64,000 bases of DNA from the NCBI GenBank assembly GCA_963830545.1, contig CAWHMK010000001.1, positions 2,728,001 to 2,792,000 on the forward strand. The letters run 5' to 3'. Shown in pieces: positions 18,414 to 27,687 of this stretch; the stretch's first letter is position 1, and each line of letters opens with the position of its first letter. The DNA is from DATGJX01 sp963830545. Lineage in GTDB: Bacteria; Vulcanimicrobiota; Vulcanimicrobiia; Vulcanimicrobiales; Vulcanimicrobiaceae. The translations under genes and the position numbers were made by a program. The notes under the pieces are model-generated. The model was not told the origin of the DNA. It was given only the letters and a program-made list of their open reading frames with translations, and did not search any database.

Positions 18414-18861
18414 GTGCTGTCGAGCGTGTGCCAAGATGAGTGCTCGGCCGTATCGGCCGCGGAGCTTCTCGACCCGGAATTTGAAGCCGTTGCTTTGGCG
18501 GCAGTCGCGCAAGTTCAACGTCGATGCGCGGGATTCTCAAAATTACCGAAAAGCCTCGTGTTGAACGCCACGCTTCGCAATGCGCTCGTGGAGCGCTTGC
18601 GCAGCCATAGCTTCAAGATCAGCATCGACGATTTCGGGACGACCTCCTCTCGCTGCAGTACTTTACAGCAGTTCCGCGTCGACTCGATAAGAATTGATCG
18701 CTCCTTGGTTTGCGGCCCGGAGGGACGTCGCAAGCGAACCGATCATCCGCACGTTGATAACACACGCAGAAGCGTTCGACGTGCGCGTCGTTGCCGAAGG
18801 AATAGAAACGCAGCGGCAACGCGACGTCCTGCGAGATGCGGGCTGCTGCGGACAAGGATAG
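18414..18861 (+). pseudogene. truncated, frameshifted EAL-domain (c-di-GMP phosphodiesterase) remnant
   Basis: The text FKISIDDFGTTSSRCSTL, followed by VDSIRIDRSLV, is the middle of an EAL domain. After a frameshift near 18718 it continues as PIIRTLITHAEAFDVRVVAEG, then IETQRQRDVLRDAGCCGQG, and stops at 18861, before the usual final part of the domain. The EAL catalytic start and several metal ligands are absent, so it cannot be an active phosphodiesterase. It lies between two tRNA groups, a common place for inserted and decayed DNA. The left boundary is uncertain. Confidence 0.7.
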
Positions 18862-18966
18862 TATTAGGCGCACGCGATGAATGAAGACGAACTCGCGGCA
18901 ATGTATCCGGCGTCGTTCGGCAGGACGCCCCTTTGAGGAATCGTATAGAAGATGTTGGTATGCGTC

Positions 18967-18995
18967 TTGTCAAAGCGGGTAATCCCGGCTAAACT
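18967..18995 (+). promoter_or_regulatory. sigma-70-type promoter for the tRNA-Lys pair
   Basis: TTGTCA (18967-18972) and TAAACT (18990-18995) with a 17-base spacer, ending nine bases before the first base of tRNA-Lys(TTT). Spacing and position are those expected for a stable-RNA promoter. Confidence 0.6.
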
Positions 18996-19004
18996 GGGGC
19001 GATT

Positions 19005-19077
19005 GCGCCTCTAGCTCAGTCGGTAGAGCAGCGGACTTTTAATCCGTTGGTCCCGGGTTCGAGTCCCGGGGGGCGCA
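19005..19077 (+). tRNA. tRNA-Lys(TTT)
   Basis: Acceptor GCGCCTC/GGGGCGC, T arm CCGGG-TTCGAGT-CCCGG, anticodon stem GCGGA/TCCGT with loop CTTTTAA, anticodon TTT. Discriminator base A at 19077; CCA is not encoded. Confidence 0.95.
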
Positions 19078-19083
19078 CAGGAC

Positions 19084-19155
<72 letters not shown>

Positions 19156-19164
19156 AAAAAATAA

Positions 19165-19205
19165 AAGGCCTGAAAACATTGACTGTTTTCGGGCCTTCTG
19201 TTTTC
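19165..19205 (+). terminator. Rho-independent terminator of the tRNA-Lys transcript
   Basis: AAGGCCTGAAAACA pairs with TGTTTTCGGGCCTT across a five-base loop, followed by a T-rich tail (CTGTTTT). It lies ten bases after tRNA-Lys(CTT). Confidence 0.85.
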
Positions 19206-19384
19206 CGCTTTAGTCGCTCGAGACGGCTTAAGCCGCCAGTGGGGTGCTCAAACTCGATGAAGTGGCTCTGGCTCGGTCGCCAACTACATAGGTTCCGGTT
19301 TTTGTTCGTTACCATTGAACAGCCGGTCGGAGCCGTTGGCTGATTCGTCTCGCGTTCAGCGTCGCAATCAGGCGGTCATCAACC

Positions 19385-19951
19385 TCAGGGCACGAGGTTG
19401 ATTTCCGCGCTGCCCTTATCGTCGGTGGCACGCACCAGAACGTGCGCGGATTTGCCGGTCGCGAGCGTCGCCGAGCACATGAACGCTTCGTCGCGTTCGT
19501 ATGCGTGGAAGTGCTCGGGCGGGCAACGGACGGAACGCACGTTGCCTTGGCTGCGTCCGATCACCATCGATTCGATCTTCCGCATGTCAAGCACATCTTG
19601 GTCGGTGGACACCCACACGAGCGGATGTGCGGGATCGGTCTGGAAAGCGACGATGCGAATGCGTGCAACCGCGTCCCCAATTTGAAGTTTGCAGCTCTGT
19701 TGGCGGCCGTCGACGACGATCGCCGGACATTGCGGTGGTCCGATCTCAGTGCCCGGAGTCTGCCGCCGAAGCTGGCGCACGATCACGCGAGTGATGATAT
19801 GCTCGGCGTTGGCCGCTGGAAGGACGCGCTGACCGTTCTGCGTCGTGAAAACCAGGTCGCGGTCCAGCGTCTGCGACATGGCCGGCCGCATCCCTACGAA
19901 CGATATCGCCAACGCTATCGAGGCGAGCGGGATAGAAAGGATGTGCCTCAC
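19385..19951 (-). CDS. secreted protein of unknown function (DUF4333-like C-terminus)
   Basis: A 188-residue protein with a signal peptide (MRHILSIPLASIALAISFVG, ending near AMSQ). The C-terminal half, VRSVRCPPEHFHAYERDEAF, then MCSATLATGKSAHVLVRATD, resembles the DUF4333 pattern of small secreted actinobacterial proteins: CP, then a C about 18 residues on, then a beta strand. This link is weak. The GTG start overlaps the stop of the upstream gene by four bases (GTGA), so the two form a translationally coupled pair. Confidence 0.6.
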   Translation of the reverse strand: MRHILSIPLASIALAISFVGMRPAMSQTLDRDLVFTTQNGQRVLPAANAEHIITRVIVRQLRRQTPGTEIGPPQCPAIVVDGRQQSCKLQIGDAVARIRIVAFQTDPAHPLVWVSTDQDVLDMRKIESMVIGRSQGNVRSVRCPPEHFHAYERDEAFMCSATLATGKSAHVLVRATDDKGSAEINLVP

Positions 19952-20478
19952 TTGTCGGAAGCGGGTGGCGTCAGCGGGACGTCTTCGAACGGCGTGGTGC
20001 CTTCGACGCTAAACGTGATCTTGTCGACATCGGCCGGCGGAGCGTCGTACTTGGCCCACTCGCTGTAAGTCTGAAGAGGTCCAAGAATCACGATCTTCTG
20101 TACTTGGTATGTCGGGGAAGTGTGCGTTTTGGCAAGCGTATTGCCCTTCGCGACGTGATACTGCGTACCGTTCGCCAAGATGTATGAATCGTACGACAAG
20201 CTGTAGGGCGCGGACCAAGCGCCGGTCATAACACCCGAATTTTCACCGAGTTTCTTCGAGGTTCTGGTCGTGTTGTGATACGCCCACTTGACGGTGATAT
20301 AGCCGTCCGAGGTGCGCTTAGCGGACAAAAGGATTACCTGAACGCCCGCGACGTCATAGTCTTGGACGCCGAGGTTGGTCGTCGCCGCGCTCGCCGCGGC
20401 CGAGACAAAGCCCGCGGCCAGCGAACAAGTGGCGATAACGGAGAGGATGGGGCGGCTTATGGCGACTGCAAATCTCAT
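19948..20478 (-). CDS. secreted protein of unknown function
   Basis: A 176-residue protein with a clear signal peptide (MRFAVAISRPILSVIATCSL, cleavage near SAAASA-A). The mature part is beta-rich with a run of Thr/Ser/Tyr residues (LLSAKRTSDGYITVKWAYHN, ILANGTQYHVAKGN). It resembles an extracellular immunoglobulin-like fold protein, but I cannot name a family. The start at 20478 is supported by a strong Shine-Dalgarno CAGGAGG eight bases upstream. It is the first gene of a two-gene unit with the preceding entry. Confidence 0.65.
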   Translation of the reverse strand: MRFAVAISRPILSVIATCSLAAGFVSAAASAATTNLGVQDYDVAGVQVILLSAKRTSDGYITVKWAYHNTTRTSKKLGENSGVMTGAWSAPYSLSYDSYILANGTQYHVAKGNTLAKTHTSPTYQVQKIVILGPLQTYSEWAKYDAPPADVDKITFSVEGTTPFEDVPLTPPASDK

Positions 20479-20877
20479 CGAGTCCTCCTGGTGTAACGGA
20501 TCAGGCTGCGGCCTTGGGGCGCGCAGCATCTGCGGCCAGTCTAGTGCCGCACCGTGACAAAATCGTTCCAGGAACCCGCGCCTGCGTAAGACGGAAAAAT
20601 GCGTCATGGAAGCCGCTTACGTACGATGCGCTCGATGCGGTCAGGGTTCGGACCGGAGCCGGCGTTCGGTTTAGGCCGGATGGTCCGGCTAAATGTTTGC
20701 TGTATTCAGAAATAGCACTCTCGCAGTGTACTAACAAGCGCATAAGAGTTAAGACGAGATCATGGCGCCATTATTAGTAGCAAGGACCTAGTCTCAATTC
20801 GTTCCTATGGCCTAATTCACAATACGACATCCCCGGCGTTCGCCGCTTGGCCGACCAAGCCCGGCAGTCGAATGGAG
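20479..20877. other. intergenic stretch with no recognised gene
   Basis: About 400 bases between the secreted-protein pair and the methyltransferase gene. The part at 20690-20830 is more AT-rich than its surroundings and holds no convincing coding frame, RNA gene or hairpin terminator. It should carry the promoter of the secreted-protein pair (transcribed leftward), but I do not see clear -35/-10 boxes. Confidence 0.5.
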
Positions 20878-21705
20878 TTAGGACGCGCGCTGCCAGTAGT
20901 AGCAGCGGCGGTCGACCCGCACAAGCGGCTCGGTGAGGCCGTGCGCCGACCGGAATTCATCCACGGCCTGCCGGCAATACGTCCACTCGTCTTCGCCGTA
21001 ATCGTCGATGATCGCGTACCCGCCGATCGAGAGTTTGTCGTACAGTGCCTTCAGCGCGTCCATCGTGGATTCGTAATAGTCGCCGTCGAGGCGCATGAGC
21101 GCGAGCCGGTCGATCGGCGCGCGAGGCAGTGTGTCCTTGAACCAGCCTTTCAAGAACACGACTTGGTCGTCCAACATGCCGAAACGTTCGAAGTTCGCGC
21201 GCACATCGTCGATCGTTACGGCGAAGTGCTTGTAGCCTTCGCGCATCACCGCGCCGCCGTGCGCCTGCGCTTCGAGCGGAAATCGCTCTGCGTCCGGTTC
21301 GGGCAACCCTTCGAACGAGTCCGCCACCCACACTTTGCGATCCGTTACGCCGCGTGCTTTGAGCAGCGCCCGCATAAATATCACGGCCCCGCCGCGCCAC
21401 ACGCCGGTCTCGATGAAGTCTCCCGGAACGCCGCGAGAGACGACGTCGGATGCGCAGCTTTCGATATTGTCCATACGCGCGAGCGGCAGCATCGAAAGCG
21501 CCGGTCCGTCGATATAATGCTTGAGAAAACGTGCTGCGAATGCTGGAGTGGTTTGATCCACGTCGGGTTCATTTCGCTCGAGGGTATTGGTAAGCATCCG
21601 CTTGAGCTGGTCGAGATCGATTTCGGTCACGAGCTGCTCAACCGTGTGAATCTTCTCGCGCGTTGCCGACGAGCGCGCTGAGCGCCAGGCTTCCTTCGAA
21701 TGCAC
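20878..21705 (-). CDS. TylF/macrocin-type O-methyltransferase family protein
   Basis: A SAM-dependent methyltransferase of the TylF family. Motif I is seen as GVPGDFIETGVWRGGAVIFM (about residue 92), then VWVADSFEGLPEPDAERFP (about 125), LKGWFKDTLP, and the metal/acid motif LALMRLDGDYYESTMDALKALYD (about 205), followed by GGYAIIDDYG. Members methylate sugar hydroxyls in macrolides, nodulation factors and glycans. The first about 25 residues overlap a transporter remnant in another frame, so the true start may be GTG at 21630 or ATG at 21597. The substrate is unknown; it may modify surface glycans. Confidence 0.8.
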   Translation of the reverse strand: MHSKEAWRSARSSATREKIHTVEQLVTEIDLDQLKRMLTNTLERNEPDVDQTTPAFAARFLKHYIDGPALSMLPLARMDNIESCASDVVSRGVPGDFIETGVWRGGAVIFMRALLKARGVTDRKVWVADSFEGLPEPDAERFPLEAQAHGGAVMREGYKHFAVTIDDVRANFERFGMLDDQVVFLKGWFKDTLPRAPIDRLALMRLDGDYYESTMDALKALYDKLSIGGYAIIDDYGEDEWTYCRQAVDEFRSAHGLTEPLVRVDRRCYYWQRAS

Positions 21706-21915
21706 CGAAAGGCCGTAGACTGGCGTCCGTCAGCGAGCGTGTCGCGCCGTGCGGAATTCCGAACGCCCCTAACGCCTCGATGCCGCCGATTACGAGCGAG
21801 ATGATTACGGAAAAGCGTCATGTTGACCTTATACACCAATTTACGCACCGGCTTCACGTAGCCCCAGGAATACGCGAACGCGAAGCCTTCGAAACGCGCG
21901 TGCTCGGCTGCGCTT
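21638..21915 (-). pseudogene. C-terminal remnant of a HoxN/NixA-type nickel/cobalt transporter
   Basis: On the minus strand the text FAFAYSWGYVKPVRKLVYKV is followed, after a frameshift near 21812, by RFSVIISLVIGGIEALGAFG and ends at 21638. It matches the last membrane helices of NiCoT transporters, whose typical text is AYGWAFVKPIRKLYYNLTIT followed by a hydrophobic GGIELLG helix. The N-terminal half, including the HAxDADHI metal motif, is absent upstream. It is therefore a broken fragment that cannot function. It overlaps the possible N-terminus of the TylF-like gene. Confidence 0.55.
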
Positions 21916-22153
21916 TCGACGGAACGGGATACGGCGAAGATTCGACGATTTGGGGCGGCGAGGTTTTCCCGATTACCCCCGCTGCTGACCGCATGATCGA
22001 AGACCGGCGCGCAGGCCGGCCGCACGAACAACTAGCTCGAGCGTTTGTGCGAAGCACTTGGCGAGCGATTGTGCGTCACCGCGAGGTTCCCGCAAATCAC
22101 GGTGGCATCTGCCTCGGGCAGGCCGCCATTACCGCAGTTTCCTAGCAACGGCA

Positions 22154-22186
22154 TGAAAAGAAGGCTCGCCGCGAACGGCGAGCCTT
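22154..22186 (-). terminator. Rho-independent terminator after the HEITETITDP secreted protein gene
   Basis: Read on the minus strand: AAGGCTCGCCG, loop TTCG, CGGCGAGCCTT, then CTTTTC. A perfect 11-bp stem with a U-rich tail lies 24 bases past the stop at 22210. Confidence 0.88.
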
Positions 22187-22209
22187 TCGATGTTTGGAAC
22201 CGAGCGCCG

Positions 22210-23725
22210 TTAGTGCAGCGTCAGTGCCGTGTCGTCGATGAAGAACGACGTCGCAAGACTCGCGTCTTCCGTGCCGGTCCACTTGATCGTGTCGGTTCTG
22301 CCGGCGTACGCGGAGATGTCGACCGTCCGTAGCGCATACGGCCCTGCGTTCACGTTCGAGAACGATTGCACGCGCACGCCGTTGACCGTGACGGAGAGTT
22401 TGTCGTACGCGATCGAACCGCTTTCCTGCGTTTGGATCGACAGCCAATAGGTGAGCGTGGCTTTGCAGCCGGATGGGATCGTGACGGATTGCCTGAGCGT
22501 ATCCGTATGCGTGTAACCATAACCGTCGAGCCACGCGTAGCCGTAACCCGAGTGCGAGTACGCGCCGTCAGTGTTGATGACGCCGGCGGTGCTGCTCCAA
22601 TCTGCGGAGCCGCTTTCGAAGCCTGGATTGAGCAGAAGCTGACCGGAGCATCCGGGCTTGGGCGTCGGGCTCGGCGTGCCGGACGGCTTCGGCGAAGGGG
22701 TCGGGCTATTCGTAGGAACCGGCGTGGGAGTAGGAGCCGGCGTAGGCGTCGGTCCGCTGCCGTAGCTATACGCGCAGCCGGCAATCGCATTGCTCCACTC
22801 GGGCTGGTTCGGGAACGTCGCGCCCCCGTACATGCTGACGTCTTGCAGGTTCGTCCACGCGCACTTATCGCCGATTTCAGAACCGCTCGAGTCTACCCAG
22901 CCGTTACCCGCGCCGGGATCTGTAATCGTTTCCGTGATCTCGTGACCGCCGACGATGCTGGCGCCGTCGAGCGTGCCGGGCGAAGTCACCGAGCCCTGTC
23001 CGCAGCCGCTTCCGGCATCGGGAATGTACGGGAGGTCGGTGTACGCGATGGGGCCGCTGCCGCCGCCGGCTGAACCGTGGTATGCACACCACTGCGTTCC
23101 GAAGCCGCTGGTCGTGTAGTTGTGCGGAGTGACGACGAAGTAGTTCGCGTCGGCGCTGTAACCGAAATGCGTGGCTGCTTTTGCCGCTTCCGATTGAATA
23201 TTCGCATCGGAATAGTTCGACGGCGGCAGCGAGTCTGTCGTACCACACGCCGGCGTATTCAGGATGCGGATTGGTGATGTATCCGGTGGTGTCGTTATAC
23301 TGCGTTGCAACGTTCGCGAGGTTGCTGCCGCCGTATGCAGTGGCGAAGTTCACCAGATAGTTTGCCATGCCGTCCGGATCGTGCGTCGTGTCGTTTGCGC
23401 TCGACCATCCCCAGAAGATCAAATAAATCTTCGGAACGTGCTGGACCGGTCCGCCATAATACATCAAATTATTCGAAGACGCGATCATCGTATGAATTGC
23501 GCGGTCGTGCGGGCCTCGCGGTGCGAGTTCGGGATGTGTCTTCAGATAGGAACGGCTGTAGAACACGATGCGATGATTGGTCGAATACGTGTTCTTTTGG
23601 CTCCCGGCGGCAGGCGTATTCGGAATGACGGCGGAGTGCTGGCCCCCGGCGCATCCGGCAATAACCGCAGCGCTTACCGCAAGCGCGGCTAAGACCTGCG
23701 GTGCTCGAAAGAATCGTTTCAACAT
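22210..23725 (-). CDS. secreted lipoprotein with HEITETITDP peptidase-like domain and C-terminal beta-sandwich, one frameshift
   Basis: ATG 23725 follows a strong GGAGGAG site. A lipoprotein signal ends in lipobox AVIAGCAGG. The N-terminal domain (KIYLIFWGWSSAN, then FATAYGGSNLANVATQYND) and, after a frameshift near 23240, the domain with HYGSAGGG-like text and IVGGHEITETITDPGAGNGW resemble secreted putative peptidases with an HExxH-like GHEITE motif. A Pro/Thr linker (PTPTPAPTPTPVPTNSPTPS) leads to a C-terminal jelly-roll (LLLNPGFESGSADWS at its start), similar to carbohydrate-binding or PPC-like modules. Probably an exported hydrolase tethered to the outer membrane; the catalytic role is inference. 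About 500 residues in all when the shift is repaired. Confidence 0.7.
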
Positions 23726-23898
23726 GGTGTCTCCTCCGCTAGTGCAGCAAGAGGCGGTCGCTCGAAGCAAACGCTGCTACGATTGTGAAGAAAAAAGCCC
23801 GATTCGACAAGATGCGAAATGCATAGAGGAAAAGCGGCGGGGGCGTTATATTTATCGGGGTCGCCCAGCGGCGTGAGCTTGCCTATAGCATGTCGAGG

Positions 23899-23980
23899 GG
23901 GCAAGTGGCGGAACTGGCAGACGCGCTGGATTTAGGTTCCAGTGGGGCAACCCATCAGAGTTCGAGTCTCTGCTTGCCCA
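23899..23980 (+). tRNA. tRNA-Leu(TAG)
   Basis: Class II tRNA with a long variable arm. Acceptor GGGCAAG/CTTGCCC, anticodon stem CTGGA/TCCAG with loop TTTAGGT, anticodon TAG; T loop TTCGAGT. CCA is not encoded in full (ends CCCA). Confidence 0.94.
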
Positions 23981-24130
23981 AAAAATTGCTGCGCTCATCT
24001 CTTTTGGGCTCGCAGAGAAGTTTAACAGGCGCTGCGACCTCCGTGTCTGCGCGCCCCCCGCACGCAAAGCGGGCGGGGTCCCCCAAGGGATGTTTGCCTT
24101 TTGCCATGCCCGAACTACGGAGCGGTACAA

Positions 24131-24203
24131 GCGGAAGTCGACTCAGTGGTAGAGCATCGCCTTGCCAAGGCGAGGGTCGCGAGTTCGAATCTCGTCTTCC
24201 GCT
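24131..24203 (+). tRNA. tRNA-Gly(GCC)
   Basis: Acceptor GCGGAAG/CTTCCGC, anticodon stem TCGCC/GGCGA with loop TTGCCAA, anticodon GCC, T loop TTCGAAT. The bases after discriminator T (24204-24206) are CCA, so this is the one tRNA here with an encoded 3' CCA. It lies 30 bases upstream of the trigger factor start and may share its transcript. Confidence 0.94.
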
Positions 24204-24233
24204 CCATCTTTTGCCCCTGTAGGAGACTCCACC

Positions 24234-25541
24234 CTGTCTACGTCCACGCTCACCAAACTCGCGCCGACGCAGGTCGAACTCGTCATTCCGATATCGGCCG
24301 ACGAAATGCGCGAAGCGGAAGAACGCGCGTTCCGCCGCCTCGTCAAGAAGGCCAAGCTGCCGGGTTTCCGCCCGGGTAAAGTTCCGCGCCGCGTATTCGA
24401 GCAGGCATACGGCTCGGAGACGATCACGAACGAAGCGATGGAGGACGTCGTGCCGACGGTCTATGCGAAGGCCGTTCGCGAGCACGACCTCGACCCGGTC
24501 GATCGTCCGAAGATGCAGCTACTACCGGAAGACGGCGGCCAGCCGCGACGCATCAAGGCCGTGGTCGACGTGCGCCCCGAAATCGCGCTCGGCGAATACA
24601 AAGGGCTGGCGGTGAAGGCCGCGCCGATCGAGGTAACCGACGCAGACGTGGAACGGGCGCTCAAGACGCTTGCGCGGGATCGCGCCACGCTGGTTCCGGT
24701 CGAGCGGGAAGCCAAGCTCGGCGACGTCGTCACCATCGATTATGAAGGAAAAATCGACGGGGTAGCCTTCGAAGGCGGCACTGCCCAGGGGCAGCAGACG
24801 GAACTGAGCGAGGAGCGGTTCATTCCCGGCTTCGCGAGCGGCATTGCCGGCATGCGCGCCGGCGAAAGCAAGGATGTGGAGGCGACGTTCCCCGAGGGCT
24901 ATCAGCAGTCCGAGCTCGCGGGCAAAACGGCGGTGTTCACCATCGTGCTGCACGAGGTCAAGGAGTTGGAGCTGCCGCCAATCGACGACGAATTGGCAAA
25001 GGCCGTTTCCCAGCAGCAAACGGTTGATGATCTCAAAGCCGACATCCGCAAGCGGCTTCGCGCGGCGGCCGAGGCCCGCGTCAAGCGTGAGACCGGCAAC
25101 GATTTGGTCGAGCGCCTCGTGGCGGCCCACGATTTTCCGCTGCCCGAAGTTCTGGTCGAGCGCGAAATCGACGCAATGCTGACGGACGGCGCGGGTATGG
25201 CGGCGCGGATGGGCATGTCCTTCGACGAGTATCTGGCGGCTATGGGCAAGACCGAAACGGATATGCGGGTCGAGCACCGGCAGGATGCCGAGCGCCGGGT
25301 CAAGGGGACGCTGATCCTCGAAACCATCGCCAAGGCGGAAAATATTACGGCCACGCCGGCCGATATTCAGAATGAACTGCAGTCCCTCGCGCGGCAGTAT
25401 GGGCAGCCGGTCGACCGCATTCGTCAGGCTTTGGGCAGCAATCTCCTTTCATTGATGGACGGAATCGTCCGAAACAAGACGGTGGAGTTTCTCGCCGAGC
25501 ACGCGAAACCCGATGAAGCAACTTCCGGCGCCAAGTCGTAG
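24234..25541 (+). CDS. tig: trigger factor (ribosome-associated peptidyl-prolyl isomerase chaperone)
   Basis: About 435 residues. The ribosome-binding signature GFRPGKVPRRVFEQAYG (residues 42-58), the FKBP domain (GDVVTIDYEGKIDGVAFEGG near 165; FIPGFASGIAGMRAGE near 195) and the helical C-terminal chaperone arms (LPEVLVEREIDAML, GMSFDEYLAAMGKTE) are all present. It folds nascent chains at the exit tunnel. No ATG or GTG precedes the conserved sequence in frame after the tRNA; the best start is CTG at 24234, eight bases after AGGAG, which would give M-STSTLTKLAPTQVEL. The gene heads the classical tig-clpP-clpX order. Confidence 0.93.
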   Translation: MSTSTLTKLAPTQVELVIPISADEMREAEERAFRRLVKKAKLPGFRPGKVPRRVFEQAYGSETITNEAMEDVVPTVYAKAVREHDLDPVDRPKMQLLPEDGGQPRRIKAVVDVRPEIALGEYKGLAVKAAPIEVTDADVERALKTLARDRATLVPVEREAKLGDVVTIDYEGKIDGVAFEGGTAQGQQTELSEERFIPGFASGIAGMRAGESKDVEATFPEGYQQSELAGKTAVFTIVLHEVKELELPPIDDELAKAVSQQQTVDDLKADIRKRLRAAAEARVKRETGNDLVERLVAAHDFPLPEVLVEREIDAMLTDGAGMAARMGMSFDEYLAAMGKTETDMRVEHRQDAERRVKGTLILETIAKAENITATPADIQNELQSLARQYGQPVDRIRQALGSNLLSLMDGIVRNKTVEFLAEHAKPDEATSGAKS

Positions 25542-25574
25542 TCTCTGAGTTTGTCATCAAAAGGAATTTGTAAG

Positions 25575-26183
25575 ATGGGTCACCTGGTCCCCATGGTCGT
25601 CGAACAGAGCGCGCGCGGCGAGCGGGCTTTCGACATTTACTCGCGTCTGCTCAAAGATCGCATCGTGTTCGTGGGCGGAGCGATCGACGATCATCTTGCC
25701 AATCTCGTCATTGCGCAACTGCTCTTCCTCGAAAAGGAAGACCCCGACAAAGACATCGACATGTACATCAACAGCCCGGGCGGCAGCGTCACCGCGGGTT
25801 TGGCAATCTACGACACGATGCGTTTCATCAAACCCGACGTCGCAACGATTTGCGCCGGCATGGCGGCCTCCATGGGTTCGATTCTCGTGACGGGCGGTGC
25901 GCAAGGCAAACGCATGGCTCTGCCTCATTCGAAGATTCTCATCCATCAGCCGTGGGTGCAGCAGGTGGGCGGTCAGGCGACGGACATCGAGATTCATGCG
26001 CGCGACCTCATCGCCACGCGCCGGATGCTGGCCGGTATCTACGAGGACACGACCAAAAAGCCCATCGAGCAGATTCTTAAGGATATCGAGCGGGATTTCT
26101 ACATGACGTCGCAGGAAGCCAAGGATTACGGTATCATAGATTCGATCATCGAAAACCGGTCTTCCCTGGCGACACCGGCATAG
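25575..26183 (+). CDS. clpP: ATP-dependent Clp protease proteolytic subunit
   Basis: A 202-residue serine protease subunit that forms the double-heptamer chamber with ClpX. The catalytic triad is visible: Ser99 in ICAGMAASMGS, His124 in KILIHQP, and the Asp further on; the N-terminal MGHLVPMVVEQ and DRIVFVGGAIDDHLANLV are typical. ATG 25575 is preceded by AAGGA at a good distance; a TTG in frame further upstream (25551) is less likely. It lies between tig and clpX on one strand. Confidence 0.97.
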   Translation: MGHLVPMVVEQSARGERAFDIYSRLLKDRIVFVGGAIDDHLANLVIAQLLFLEKEDPDKDIDMYINSPGGSVTAGLAIYDTMRFIKPDVATICAGMAASMGSILVTGGAQGKRMALPHSKILIHQPWVQQVGGQATDIEIHARDLIATRRMLAGIYEDTTKKPIEQILKDIERDFYMTSQEAKDYGIIDSIIENRSSLATPA

Positions 26184-26206
26184 GCGAAAGGCGATAGCGA
26201 AGGCGC

Positions 26207-27467
<1,261 letters not shown>

Positions 27468-27687
27468 GGTCCCGTGCCCGGCATAGCCTCGGCGCGTAGG
27501 GCTAAAGGGTAACGTAGGGCCCCCATTTCGCTCGCCGCGCTCAGTCGTTGCACCCCGCCTAGGCCCGTCGCCCTAATGCCAAAAGAGCCTTATTACTACG
27601 TGGTTGCCCGCAGTGGTTCTGTCCGGGCGAGTTGAGCTTTCACTACCATTAAAGCCAGTCAACTTGCCCGCACGAGGAACTTTTCGA

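Noticed and set aside
25551..25574. TTG at 25551 as start of clpP
   Set aside because: It adds eight unrelated residues; ATG at 25575 has a better ribosome-binding site and gives the usual ClpP N-terminus.
27468..27687. Terminator or small RNA after clpX
   Set aside because: Some G/C complementarity exists, but I see no hairpin followed by a T-run and no conserved RNA motif.
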